This document shows positions 8,517 to 17,478 of a stretch of DNA of 64,000 nt, piece after piece (the first letter of the stretch is position 1; every line of letters starts with the position of its first letter). The notes below the pieces were generated by a model. It saw nothing but the letters and a program-made list of their open reading frames with translations, did not search any database and had not been told where the DNA came from. Made by a program: the position numbers and the translations under genes. Source of the stretch: Salinimicrobium marinum (lineage in GTDB: Bacteria > Bacteroidota > Bacteroidia > Flavobacteriales > Flavobacteriaceae); assembly GCF_014651535.1 (NCBI RefSeq), contig NZ_BMXB01000002.1, positions 1-64,000 of the forward strand, read 5' to 3'.

Positions 8517-8522
8517 TATTTG
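8515..8522 (+). promoter_or_regulatory. -7 promoter box of the TetR-ABC-HlyD-TolC operon
   Basis: TATATTTG matches TAnnTTTG exactly and lies 16 bases before the ATG at 8539. No clear -33 TTG is seen, which could fit a regulated promoter. Confidence 0.55.
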
Positions 8523-8538
8523 CCGGAAATAATTTACA

Positions 8539-9225
8539 ATGAAAGATTTATTGTCCAGCCTTAAGATAAATGTGAACCCAAGTTTGTACCTCAAGGATCC
8601 CGAATCATCTGTATTGGGAAAAAAAATTTTGGAACAAAGTATCTTGTTGATCAATGAAATGGGATTTGAAAATTTTACTTTTAAAAAATTAGGAGCTGAG
8701 ATAGGATCTAATGAAAGTTCGATCTACCGTTACTTTGAAAGCAAACATAAATTGCTACTATATTTGACTTCCTGGTATTGGGGGTGGAAAGAATATCAGT
8801 TGGTTTTTGCCACAGCCAATGTTGAAGATCCCCGGAAAAAACTGGAAGCAGCCATTGAAGTAATAACCCGCTGCGTAGAAAAAGATTCATTTGTCTCTCA
8901 TATCGATGAAGTGATACTGAATAAAGTGGTGATCAACGAGTACTCAAAATCCTTTCTTTCCAAAGAAGTGGACAGGGAAAATGAAGAAGGATTTTTTACC
9001 TTTTATAACAGGCTTGTCTTCCGAATTAAAGAAATGATTCTTGCCGTAGATAATAGATATCCATATCCATCCTCACTTGCAAGCACCGTCATTGAAGGTT
9101 CACTGCACCAACATTTCCTGATAGATCATTTTTCATCCTTAACAGAATGCAATGAAAAAATACTTCCATCTAATTATTTCATACACCTCGTGTTTTCAAC
9201 TTTAAATATTAAAGCTAATGCCTAA
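8539..9225 (+). CDS. TetR/AcrR-family transcriptional regulator
   Basis: A 228-residue protein with a TetR-type DNA-binding domain at about 25-72. ILEQSILLINEMGFENFTFKKLGAEIGSNESSIYRYFESKHKLLLYL is its pattern in parts: an alpha-1 helix, FTFKKLGAEIG, then a recognition helix with SSIYRYF. The C-terminal ligand-binding and dimer region is helical, without a family I can name. It is the first gene of the export operon and overlaps the ABC gene by 8 bp, so they are co-transcribed. A perfect palindrome covers its promoter, suggesting autorepression released by a small molecule, perhaps a substrate of the exporter. Confidence 0.88.
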   Translation: MKDLLSSLKINVNPSLYLKDPESSVLGKKILEQSILLINEMGFENFTFKKLGAEIGSNESSIYRYFESKHKLLLYLTSWYWGWKEYQLVFATANVEDPRKKLEAAIEVITRCVEKDSFVSHIDEVILNKVVINEYSKSFLSKEVDRENEEGFFTFYNRLVFRIKEMILAVDNRYPYPSSLASTVIEGSLHQHFLIDHFSSLTECNEKILPSNYFIHLVFSTLNIKANA

Positions 9226-10882
9226 AGGTACTGCCTCACCTCTAAACCGTCTGTACAGGCTCTTAAAACTTGACAGAAAAGATATACTTCAAACCTTTTA
9301 TTATGCAATTTTCGCCGGACTACTTAATATGTCAGTGCCATTAGGTATTCAGGCTATTGTGAATCTTATTCAGGGAGGACGTGTAAGTACCTCATGGGTA
9401 GTTTTGGTAGTATTGGTAACAATGGCCGTGGGATTTGTTGGCGTTCTGGATTTGATGCAGATTAGAATCGTGGAAAATCTTCAGCAGAAGATCTTCACAA
9501 GAGGCTCTTTTGAACTTACTTACAGGTTTCCAAAAATAAAAATGGAAGAGCTTAACTCTTCTTACCCTCCCGAACTGGCAAATCGTTTTTTTGACATCTT
9601 AACGATCCAAAAAGGTGTTGCTAAAATGGTATTGGATTTTCCGGCTGCATTATTGCAGATAATTTTTGGATTGATTCTCCTGTCACTGTATCATCCGTTT
9701 TTTATTATTTATGGGTTTATTCTGGTTATTCTCTTATGGCTTGTCTTCAAATTTACTGCACACCGCGGATTGGAAACCAGCCTGGATGAATCCAAACAAA
9801 AATATAAAGTAGCACATTGGCTTCAGGAAATGGCTCGTGCAATAGTGAGTTTTAAAGTATCGGGCAGGACCAGCCTGGGGATGAAAAAGAACGATTACCT
9901 TACAGATAAATACCTTACCGCTAGAGAGGGACATTTTGGGATTTTAAAGATTCAGTACATCAAACTTATTGTTTTTAAGGTTCTTGTAACCGGTGGATTA
10001 TTGGCAATAGGAGGAATGCTTGTTTTAAATCAGGAAATGAATATCGGACAATTTGTAGCTGCGGAAATTATTATTCTTTTGATCATGGGATCTGTTGAAA
10101 AACTGATTAAAGGACTGGATACGGTGTATGATTTACTAACCTCTTTGGAAAAACTTGGGCAGGTGGTAGATAAAAAACTGGAAAGGACTGAAGGGAATAC
10201 TTCGCTATTATTAGATCCTCTTGAAGTTGAACTGGTAGAAGTTAGTTATACTGCAACAAACGGAGATAAAACTATATTAAAGGATATATCTTTTACTATT
10301 CCTGCTGGAAAGAGGCTGCTCCTCAAAGGCTCTAACGGAAGTGGAAGGACTACCTTGTTAAAAGTCGTGGCGGGAATACTGGGAGCTACAAAAGGCAGCA
10401 TATATGCAAATGGCTCATCTCTTAAAAATTTACGATTAAATGACTATCGAGGGCGACTGGGCGTCTTTTTACCCGAAGAATTTCCTTTTGAAGGAACACT
10501 TTTGGATAACATCACTTTCGGGGATGAATCTATTACGGAGAGAGATGTAAAATGGGCACTCGATGTAATGGGGCTATCGCAATTCGTGAAGGAGCAACCT
10601 CAGGGACTTAGTACAACCATTTATCCTGAAGGAAAATATATTTCCTCTCTTATTGGAAAGCGAATCATTCTTGCCCGGGCCATCGTAAAAAAACCAGATT
10701 TGTTGATTCTTAAGGAACCTCTTGAAAATTTTGAAAAAGAAGAAGCAAATCGGCTCTTTAAATTTTTCACCGATAGTTCTCACAGCTGGTCCCTTCTGGT
10801 AGCCAGCAGGAATGAATTGTGGCAAACAGCATGTGACAATACCATTTTCCTAGAAAATGGTGAAATTCAAGATATAAAATAA
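9218..10882 (+). CDS. ABC exporter, fused membrane and nucleotide-binding domains, with degenerate ATPase motifs
   Basis: A 554-residue half-transporter: an exporter-type membrane domain with about six hydrophobic segments (about 20-305) and a nucleotide-binding domain (about 335-554). It lacks the N-terminal peptidase domain of bacteriocin exporters. All ATPase motifs depart from consensus. Walker A reads GSNGSGRTT, with Arg377 in place of Lys. The Q-loop reads FLPEEFPF, without Gln. The signature LSGGQ aligns with ISSLI (475-479). Walker B reads LLILKE, with Lys499 for Asp while Glu500 is kept. The H-loop reads VASRN, with Ser for His. The frame is intact and HlyD and TolC genes follow, so the protein is probably used. 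Whether it hydrolyses ATP is doubtful. Confidence 0.85.
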   Translation: MPKGTASPLNRLYRLLKLDRKDILQTFYYAIFAGLLNMSVPLGIQAIVNLIQGGRVSTSWVVLVVLVTMAVGFVGVLDLMQIRIVENLQQKIFTRGSFELTYRFPKIKMEELNSSYPPELANRFFDILTIQKGVAKMVLDFPAALLQIIFGLILLSLYHPFFIIYGFILVILLWLVFKFTAHRGLETSLDESKQKYKVAHWLQEMARAIVSFKVSGRTSLGMKKNDYLTDKYLTAREGHFGILKIQYIKLIVFKVLVTGGLLAIGGMLVLNQEMNIGQFVAAEIIILLIMGSVEKLIKGLDTVYDLLTSLEKLGQVVDKKLERTEGNTSLLLDPLEVELVEVSYTATNGDKTILKDISFTIPAGKRLLLKGSNGSGRTTLLKVVAGILGATKGSIYANGSSLKNLRLNDYRGRLGVFLPEEFPFEGTLLDNITFGDESITERDVKWALDVMGLSQFVKEQPQGLSTTIYPEGKYISSLIGKRIILARAIVKKPDLLILKEPLENFEKEEANRLFKFFTDSSHSWSLLVASRNELWQTACDNTIFLENGEIQDIK

Positions 10883-10884
10883 AT

Positions 10885-12237
10885 ATGCTTAATATTTCAA
10901 AAAATCCGGTCAATCAAGATGTTGATCTGACCAAATTCAAATCGGGGGCTAAAATTTTTAATAAGCGGCACTATAGGTTGTTTAACAGGTTTCTTATAGG
11001 ATTTGCTGTTTTTTTGGTCATAGTTTTATTCCTGCCATGGACCCAAAATGTTAATGGTAGCGGAAATGTGACCACACTGCAACCGGGACACCGCCCACAA
11101 ACAATCCAGTCTGCAATTCCCGGAAGGATTGAAAGATGGTATGTGGAAGAAGGCGATTTTGTTCAGCAGGGGGACACTATTCTGCATATTTCAGAAGTGA
11201 AAAGTGAATACTTTGATCCGCAGTTGGTGGAACGAACAGGAGACCAGATACAAGCAAAATCAAATGCCGTAAATTCTTATGGGAGTAAGGTGACTGCTTT
11301 GAGAACTCAAATTTCTGCTATTGGAAATGAGCAGGCTTTAAAGTCTGAGCAGGCACAAAATAAATTGCAGCAGGCACTTTTAAAAGTGGAAAGTGACAGT
11401 ATAGATCTTGAAGCGGCAAGAACAAATTTAACCATTGCTCAGGCACAATATGAGCGAACTTTTCAGCTTCAACAGGAAGGTTTAAAAGCATTGCCCGATG
11501 TGGAAGAAAAAAGACTTAAGCTACAGGAAACCCAGGCAAAATTAATTTCACAGGAAAATAAATACCTGGCGAGTCAAAATGAAGTAATCAATGCGAGGCT
11601 TGAAATTAACAGGTTGGGGGCAGAATATGCTGAGAAAGTTTCAAAAGCAGAAAGCGATCTTGAAACAGCCCGTTCTAATCAATTTGATGCACAGGCACAG
11701 GTAAGCAAACTGGAAAATGATTATAGCAATTATGTCATTCGCGGCAGTATGAATTACGTATTGGCGCCTCAAAGCGGGTACATCACCAAAGCACTGCGGG
11801 CTGGAATTGGTGAAACTTTTAAAGAAGGGGAACGTTTGGTGGGGATCATGCCTTCAGACTTTCAGCTTGCGGTGGAGACGTATGTAAATCCTATAGATGT
11901 GCCTTTACTGCATGTGGGAGAAGAGATGAGAGTACAATTTGATGGCTGGCCGGCAATCGTTTTTAGCGGATGGGAAAATATGTCCTACGGAACGTATGGG
12001 GCAGAGATCGTGGCTATAGACAACTTTATTAGTGACAACGGAAAATACAGGGTTTTACTGGCACCAGATCCCGAAGAGCCCGACTGGCCGAGAGGGATTA
12101 GAGTAGGTTCGGGTGCTACCACCATTGCTCTCTTAAATGTTGTGCCTATCTGGTATGAGATCTGGCGAACCTTGAATGGATTTCCACCCGATTTTTACCA
12201 GCCTGAACAGAGTACAAAAACTGCAGAAAAGAAGTGA
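10885..12237 (+). CDS. HlyD-type membrane fusion (periplasmic adaptor) protein
   Basis: A 450-residue adaptor. A short cytoplasmic N-terminus precedes one membrane helix at about 33-51. A split lipoyl/biotinyl-like domain follows: AIPGRIERWYVEEGDFVQQGDTIL on one side and VLAPQSGYITKALRAGIGETFKEGE on the other, given here in parts. Between them lies a long coiled coil (about 125-285), rich in Glu, Gln, Ala and Leu, which would reach the TolC partner. A beta-barrel region closes the protein. It starts 2 bp after the ABC gene and abuts the TolC gene, so the three form a tripartite envelope exporter or type I secretion-like unit. The substrate is unknown. Confidence 0.88.
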   Translation: MLNISKNPVNQDVDLTKFKSGAKIFNKRHYRLFNRFLIGFAVFLVIVLFLPWTQNVNGSGNVTTLQPGHRPQTIQSAIPGRIERWYVEEGDFVQQGDTILHISEVKSEYFDPQLVERTGDQIQAKSNAVNSYGSKVTALRTQISAIGNEQALKSEQAQNKLQQALLKVESDSIDLEAARTNLTIAQAQYERTFQLQQEGLKALPDVEEKRLKLQETQAKLISQENKYLASQNEVINARLEINRLGAEYAEKVSKAESDLETARSNQFDAQAQVSKLENDYSNYVIRGSMNYVLAPQSGYITKALRAGIGETFKEGERLVGIMPSDFQLAVETYVNPIDVPLLHVGEEMRVQFDGWPAIVFSGWENMSYGTYGAEIVAIDNFISDNGKYRVLLAPDPEEPDWPRGIRVGSGATTIALLNVVPIWYEIWRTLNGFPPDFYQPEQSTKTAEKK

Positions 12238-12239
12238 TC

Positions 12240-13643
12240 ATGAAAATGAAATTGTTTTTGTTCTTTATAATGTCTGTTTCTTTGCTGCAGGCCCAGGAAA
12301 CATCTCCTGAAGTGCTGACATTTGAAGAATATATGGCTTTTGTAAAAAAGTATCATCCCGTGGCAAGGCAGGCAGAACTTCAAATTAGCGAAGGGGAGGC
12401 GAATCTTCTAAAAGCTCGTGGAGGTTTTGATCCTAAAATTGAGGTTGATTACTCCCGAAAGGAATTCAAAGGAACAGAATATTACGACATTTTAAATTCG
12501 ACATTTAAAATTCCCACCTGGTATGGCCTCGAAATTAAAGCCGGTTTTGAGCAGAATGAAGGATATTATCTTAATCCTGAACGAACGGTTCCTGAAGAGG
12601 GACTTTTTAGTGCAGGAGTTTCCCTTAATTTGGGGCAGGGTCTTTTTGCAGATGAACGCATGACTGCTATAAGATCGGCAAGAGCCTTTAGAGAGCAGAC
12701 CCTGGCAGAACGGGACCTGGTGCTAAATAAGGTACTTTTTGATGCTGCAGTAGCTTACTTCGACTGGATGCAGGCTTATAATGAATTTGAGATTTATGAA
12801 GGATTTCTTGAAAATGCAGCAGAAAGGTTTATCGGGGTAAAACAGAATGCACAAATTGGAGAAGTTCCTGCAATAGATACTGTGGAGGCCAAAATCTCTT
12901 TACAGGACAGAACCCTTCAACTGGAGCAGGCAGGAGTAAGGCTAATGAAAGAACGTTTGGACCTCTCTAATTTTCTGTGGATGGAAAATAATGTTCCCGT
13001 CGAGTTACAGCCCGAAATTGTTCCTGAAAAAAGTATCGTTGGTGAAGTGAATCCCATACTGGGAGTGAGGGAGGAGCTGATGTCAGATTTTTCTTTTGAA
13101 AATCATCCTAAAATCAGGTCTTTAAGAGCAAAATTAAGGGCACTGGAATTAGATCGTAGATTGAAAGCGAATAATCTTTTACCTGAAATTAATATTGACT
13201 ATAATTTTATCACGCCCGAACCTGATGCCTATAACACCATCCATACTTCTAATTACAAGGCCGGACTAAGCTTAAGTTTTCCTTTATTTCTTCGGAAACA
13301 ACGGGGAGAATTACAACTTGCAGAACTTAAGGTCCAGGATCTTAATTTTGATCTTGAACTTAACGAGCGCCAAATAGAAAATAAGATTGAAGCAGTATTG
13401 AATGAGCTCGAATCTTATAAAAACCAGATAGTGCTTATAGAAGAAATAGTGGAGAATTACAGAACCCTGCTGGCTGCTGAACTCAGGAAATTCAGTTTTG
13501 GGGAAAGCTCCCTTTTCCTTATAAATTCAAGAGAAAGTAAATTGATTGAAGCGAGGTTAAAACAGAATGAAGTGCTTACTAAATTTTTGTATGCCAAAGC
13601 CGGATTCTTCCGAAGCCTGGGTGCAATTCCGGAAGTGGATTAG
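12240..13643 (+). CDS. TolC-family outer membrane efflux protein
   Basis: The protein has a Sec signal peptide (MKMKLFLFFIMSVSLLQAQ) and then two long helical halves with the duplicated TolC pattern. Each carries alpha-helical hairpins, such as HPVARQAELQISEGEANLLKA, and short strands forming a trimeric 12-strand barrel. Length (467 residues) is usual for the family. I chose the ATG at 12240 over the in-frame GTG at 12234, because it gives a clean signal peptide directly after the HlyD stop codon (12235-12237). It supplies the outer membrane channel of the exporter encoded by the two genes before it. Confidence 0.87.
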   Translation: MKMKLFLFFIMSVSLLQAQETSPEVLTFEEYMAFVKKYHPVARQAELQISEGEANLLKARGGFDPKIEVDYSRKEFKGTEYYDILNSTFKIPTWYGLEIKAGFEQNEGYYLNPERTVPEEGLFSAGVSLNLGQGLFADERMTAIRSARAFREQTLAERDLVLNKVLFDAAVAYFDWMQAYNEFEIYEGFLENAAERFIGVKQNAQIGEVPAIDTVEAKISLQDRTLQLEQAGVRLMKERLDLSNFLWMENNVPVELQPEIVPEKSIVGEVNPILGVREELMSDFSFENHPKIRSLRAKLRALELDRRLKANNLLPEINIDYNFITPEPDAYNTIHTSNYKAGLSLSFPLFLRKQRGELQLAELKVQDLNFDLELNERQIENKIEAVLNELESYKNQIVLIEEIVENYRTLLAAELRKFSFGESSLFLINSRESKLIEARLKQNEVLTKFLYAKAGFFRSLGAIPEVD

Positions 13644-13658
13644 TGGACATAGAATTGC

Positions 13659-13716
13659 CCGGAAGAACATTCCAACATTATCTTTTACAACTGCATTTCT
13701 TTCTTCCGGACATTTT
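13659..13716. terminator. Possible long-loop terminator between convergent genes
   Basis: CCGGAAGAA (13659-13667) can pair with TTCTTCCGG (13701-13709), followed by a short T run. The 33-base loop is long, so the call is weak. The position between the TolC gene and a convergent small gene fits. Confidence 0.35.
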
Positions 13717-13734
13717 TAAATCTTTAATTGGAAA

Positions 13735-14022
13735 TTAATCTTTACTTACGAACTTAAAAAATCGGCTTTCTCCTCCGTCTTTTGTCTCTTCCTGATATAA
13801 AAACTCCAGGCTATTTTCATCAAAGATCCTGAAGAATTCCTCCCAGGAAATATCCTTCAGGTTGTCTTCTGCATAACCGGGAAAGTTGATACGAAGTAAT
13901 CCTCCGCCTTTACTGCTGCCAGTGGTACTTTCTACTACAGATGGTTTTCCTTTTCGGTCTTCCACCCATTGTTTGATTTTATTATGATCTGTAGTAGTTT
14001 TAGAATCTGATTTAGTAGCCAT
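13735..14022 (-). CDS. Small conserved protein, often labelled 1,4-alpha-glucan branching enzyme
   Basis: A 95-residue soluble protein. The core (IKQWVEDRKGKPSVV, then GLLRINFPGY and ISWEEFFRIFDENSLEFLYQ) is a widespread bacterial family whose members carry a misleading branching-enzyme name; it is far too short for that enzyme and has none of its motifs. The N-terminus is rich in Ser, Thr and Lys. It lies downstream of the MATE gene on the same strand with a 176-bp gap, so it may have its own promoter. The function is unknown. Confidence 0.8.
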   Translation of the reverse strand: MATKSDSKTTTDHNKIKQWVEDRKGKPSVVESTTGSSKGGGLLRINFPGYAEDNLKDISWEEFFRIFDENSLEFLYQEETKDGGESRFFKFVSKD

Positions 14023-14198
14023 ATTGTTTTGTTTTTAATTTAATTCACCTGAATTTCCATCTTTTCAGGGAAAGAGAAAAGAGGTTTAACAACAAAATAA
14101 ATTTATTGTTAATGCTTTGTAAATCAGATTTATTAAAGCCTTTATCTGGAGATTAATATGGTAAATTAAGATGAATAAAAGCTTCCGAAGAAATGTTT

Positions 14199-15572
14199 CT
14201 AATGTCTCCCTTTAAAAAGACGTAATTTCCAATATCCCATTTTGAAATAAGCAAAAGCCGCAATGGCGGCAATTAAATTTGAAATGGGGAAAGACCACCA
14301 GATTCCTTCGTAGCCCAGGGAGGTTTTGTGAGAGAGGATATAGGCGAGCGGGAATCTCACTATCCATAAGCTTAATATCGAAATGAGCATAGAAGCCTTT
14401 GTGAATCCGGCACCGTTGAAAACCCCGTTCAAGACCTGCTGTACTGCAAGAAGTCCGAAACTTGGAGCCATGATCTTAATGAACAGGGAGGCATCCTTAA
14501 TCACATCCGGATCATCGGGAATGAAAAATGCGGTTAAAGGTTCAGCAAAAAGGAACATGAGGATACCTAGTCCGGTAAGTCCGAAAAAAGCAATTTTATT
14601 ACTGAGATTTGCTACTTTCTCAGCCCGCTTAATTTTAATCGCCCCTATATTTTGTCCAACCAGGGAAGTGGTTGCAATGGCCAGTCCAAGGGCAGGAATG
14701 ATGATAAAACTTAATATTCTTGCACCGATTCCATAGGCTGCCACCACTTCACTCCCAAAGCCTGTAACGAGTATAACCATCATAGTCATCCCGAGCGCCC
14801 TGGTAGATTGTTCTACACTTGCAGGAAAGCCAAGGTTGAAGATTTTTTTTAACGTTTTCATATCGGGATACATAGATGAAAAATTGATCTTGATCCCGCT
14901 TTTCCCACGCAATAATACCAGGATTCCTATAACAGCAGATAATCCCTGGGTGATCACACTCGCTACTGCCGCACCGGCTACGCCAAATCCGGGTATAGGT
15001 CCGTAGCCATAGATAAACAAAGGATCCAGCACAAGGTTTAGAAAAACAGTAAAGAGAACAATATACACCGGTAACATCACATTACCGATTCCCCGCATAA
15101 GGGACTGAAAAGCGAAAAATATGAACAGAAATACAAATCCAAGGGAAGAAACTTTGAAATAAGCAATGGAATCTTCTTTGATTTCCGGTCCTGCACCAAT
15201 AATATCCATGAGTGGCCGGGCTGCAAAATAACTTATTGTAGCTAGCAGAATAGATATAAAGAATATTAGTGAAATAGTTTGAGAAGAACTGAAGTTTACC
15301 ATTTTTTGATGATTAGCTCCCTTATACTGGGATACCATGACGGTTCCTGCAAGCGTAAGTCCGGAGCCCAGGGATAATACCAGGAATAAGATCGGAAAAC
15401 TTATACTAACAGCCGCCACTGCATTCGCTCCCAGTCTTCCCAGCCAAAAAGTGTCAATTAACTGGTAGGCTGTTTGAAGGATATTTGCAAAAATAATGGG
15501 AACCGCAAGGCTAAAGAGAGAGTTGAAGATCTTTCCTTCGGTATATTTATTCCGTTTCTTCATACCAAACAA
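14199..15572 (-). CDS. MATE-family multidrug efflux transporter
   Basis: A 457-residue inner membrane protein with about twelve hydrophobic helices in two similar halves. The start (FSLAVPIIFANILQTAYQLIDTFWLGRLG) is the typical first helix of MATE/NorM proteins, and the repeat of this pattern appears after the middle loop (LGFPASVEQSTRALGMT). The family exports cationic drugs in exchange for sodium or protons. It is monocistronic by spacing, 627 bp from the next minus-strand gene and followed by a small gene on the same strand. The substrate cannot be told from sequence. Confidence 0.92.
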   Translation of the reverse strand: MFGMKKRNKYTEGKIFNSLFSLAVPIIFANILQTAYQLIDTFWLGRLGANAVAAVSISFPILFLVLSLGSGLTLAGTVMVSQYKGANHQKMVNFSSSQTISLIFFISILLATISYFAARPLMDIIGAGPEIKEDSIAYFKVSSLGFVFLFIFFAFQSLMRGIGNVMLPVYIVLFTVFLNLVLDPLFIYGYGPIPGFGVAGAAVASVITQGLSAVIGILVLLRGKSGIKINFSSMYPDMKTLKKIFNLGFPASVEQSTRALGMTMMVILVTGFGSEVVAAYGIGARILSFIIIPALGLAIATTSLVGQNIGAIKIKRAEKVANLSNKIAFFGLTGLGILMFLFAEPLTAFFIPDDPDVIKDASLFIKIMAPSFGLLAVQQVLNGVFNGAGFTKASMLISILSLWIVRFPLAYILSHKTSLGYEGIWWSFPISNLIAAIAAFAYFKMGYWKLRLFKGRH

Positions 15573-15845
15573 AAATAAGGCAGTCTGGCAGCATTATTTC
15601 CTAAAATTGTAATAATTCATTAAAATTGCTTCTTTGGAATATCCCTGAAACTAGTTTTCAATCTTTCCGGGGATGTAAGTGTTTTCTTTCCTGTTGATCT
15701 ACAGATAACACTTTACCGATTAGAACTGTATTTAATCGTTTTTACTGTTAATTTCCTTCTAAAAGCCTGACTTATTTCGTAAATTAATACAGGATGAAGG
15801 TCAATAATTACAGTTCATCTTCGCCATTTCTTAAATCTTAATTTT

Positions 15846-15989
15846 ATGAACGCTTTAACTAACATATGGAGCACTTATACCGCAGAGTTTAGTACCATAC
15901 AGAAGGTAATTATTGCCATTGTTTTAACTTTTATCGTTTCTGTAGCTTTTTTGGCTATAGTTTTATTATTCCTGGAAATAACCGGATAG
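15846..15989 (+). CDS. Small single-pass membrane protein, 47 residues
   Basis: This short frame runs from an ATG at 15846 to TAG at 15987. A polar N-terminus (MNALTNIWSTYTAEFSTIQK) is followed by one strongly hydrophobic helix, VIIAIVLTFIVSVAFLAIVL, and a short tail. It fills an otherwise gene-free stretch between the MATE gene and the next small gene. Hydrophobic segments occur by chance in AT-rich DNA. The clear helix with a polar flank makes it plausible but unproven. A 106-codon frame on the other strand overlaps it and looks like a shadow. Confidence 0.45.
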   Translation: MNALTNIWSTYTAEFSTIQKVIIAIVLTFIVSVAFLAIVLLFLEITG

Positions 15990-16233
15990 TAAAGAGAGGG
16001 TTTAAAACGCTGTTCTAAGAAGCTGTTTCTACTAATTAAGAAGCAGATAAGGATTTTACGTTTTTTTCTCTCCAGCTGCCGCTTTTTCTGAAGAATTATG
16101 GCAATAAGATCTGACGATTCAGAGACTTTATAGAGTAACCCAATATCCAAAACAAGGACATAAAAAATATTTTTCTTATCTTTAATAGGATTCAAATCCC
16201 GGCTTCTGAAGGGCAGCTGGAAAAACCTATGTT

Positions 16234-16452
16234 ATGGATGCGAAAACAGTTTATACAATTTTAAAGCCTCATCTCGATAAAATGGAGCCTCAGGAAAAAA
16301 GATCTCTCTCCAATCTTATTGTAGGATTAAAAAAGAAGAAACCTTTTAAAAGTAAAAGAAGAGTTTTAAGTCTTTCTAAAGCAAAGGAAAGAATAAGACA
16401 ATTCCGGAAGAAGGAAATAGAACGTGAATTTTCCGGTAGCCTGGGAGCCTGA
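16234..16452 (+). CDS. Small basic protein of unknown function, 72 residues
   Basis: The protein is very rich in Lys and Arg, especially over residues 30-65 (LKKKKPFKSKRRVL and a following KERIRQFRKKEIERE stretch). The N-terminal third (YTILKPHLDKMEPQEKRSLSNLI) looks like an ordered helical piece. Its basic character suggests nucleic-acid or ribosome binding, but no family is recognised. It stands alone with about 245 bp before and 150 bp after. Confidence 0.5.
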   Translation: MDAKTVYTILKPHLDKMEPQEKRSLSNLIVGLKKKKPFKSKRRVLSLSKAKERIRQFRKKEIEREFSGSLGA

Positions 16453-16605
16453 TTCCGTTATTACTTATCGCAGTTTCTTTAGCACAAATCCTCACAGGAA
16501 ACTAAATTTTTGTTAATCCCTTTCTGTTCCCGTTTCTTCTCATTTTTTATTCCTTAAATTATGCTGTAGAAACTGATTATTTAAAGATAATCGAAATAGA
16601 GAAAG

Positions 16606-17478
16606 ATGGAAGAGAAGGTTTTGGTCGCAGGAGCCTCAGGAGCTTTAGGCCTTGAAATTTCAAAAATTTTAAAAAGCAGAAATATACCTATTCGGGCATT
16701 AGTTCATTCTTCAGACGGAGCTTCGAAAGTGTCTCCGTACACTTCAGATATTTATCGAGCAGATGCCAGTGAAGGATCTTCAGAAATAAAAGATATTACC
16801 CAAAACGTTACCACTATAGTCTCGGCTATGGGAAAGAGCGTCAGTTTGTTCTCGGGAAATGAAAATTCATTTATGGAAAATGACTTTTTCGCTAATAATA
16901 ATCTTCTGGATGACGCTGTAAAAAATGGAGTCAAACGTTTCGTTTATGTTTCTATTAAAGGAGCAGATGCAGAGGAGGCCCGGGAATTTGAAGTAGCCAA
17001 AGCTCACCGAAAATTTGAAGAAGCGTTACAAGCTTCAGGACTGGATTATACAATCGTTAGACCTGTTGGTTTCTTTTCGGGACTTAATGATCTCGCAATT
17101 ATGGCTAAAAGAAACGTGATTCCCATCATAGGAGAAGGAAAAGCCAAAACTAATAGTATTCATCAAAAAGATCTTGCCACTTTTGTGATGCAATATCTTA
17201 ATGAGGGACCTGAAACCATTGAAGTAGGAGGTCCTTTAATCCACACAAGACTCGAAATGGCCGAAATGATCAAAGAAAAAATTGGAGGTCAGATTTTAAA
17301 AGTGCCTGAAAAACTGGCAGAGCTTGGAATGTTTCTGCCGGAGATGGTGAGCGATAATATTTCCTCCAAACTTGAGTATTTCAAATTTGTTACTTCCAAT
17401 GATATGATTGGAGAAAAAACAGGATCCATCACTTTTCAGCAATATCTCGATGATCTTGACCTAAATGATTTGCCCTAA
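16606..17478 (+). CDS. NmrA/SDR-type NAD(P)-binding protein
   Basis: A 290-residue atypical short-chain dehydrogenase. It has an N-terminal Rossmann fold with the dinucleotide loop GASGALG (9-15), then VSAMGKSVSLF, RFVYVSIKGAD and DYTIVRPVGFFSG. The canonical Tyr-x-x-x-Lys pair is not evident, as is common in NmrA-like and complex I NDUFA9-like members, which may bind NAD(P) as sensors or reductases. Its last base is shared with the start of the next gene, a FAD oxidoreductase, so the two are translationally coupled and probably act on related substrates. Confidence 0.82.
   Translation: MEEKVLVAGASGALGLEISKILKSRNIPIRALVHSSDGASKVSPYTSDIYRADASEGSSEIKDITQNVTTIVSAMGKSVSLFSGNENSFMENDFFANNNLLDDAVKNGVKRFVYVSIKGADAEEAREFEVAKAHRKFEEALQASGLDYTIVRPVGFFSGLNDLAIMAKRNVIPIIGEGKAKTNSIHQKDLATFVMQYLNEGPETIEVGGPLIHTRLEMAEMIKEKIGGQILKVPEKLAELGMFLPEMVSDNISSKLEYFKFVTSNDMIGEKTGSITFQQYLDDLDLNDLP

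Noticed and set aside
9218-10882. Calling the motif-depleted ABC gene a pseudogene
   Set aside because: The frame is complete with no stop or frameshift, it overlaps the TetR gene and precedes intact partner genes, so loss of function is not shown.
15875-16195. Open frame of 106 codons on the minus strand
   Set aside because: It overlaps the 47-residue frame on the other strand, has mixed hydrophobic and basic composition with no family pattern, and runs across a non-coding gap. It looks like a chance frame in AT-rich DNA.
16186-16212. Sequence resembling a tRNA T-arm (GGATTCAAATCCCGGC)
   Set aside because: No matching acceptor, D or anticodon arm is found upstream, and the flanking stem does not pair properly.
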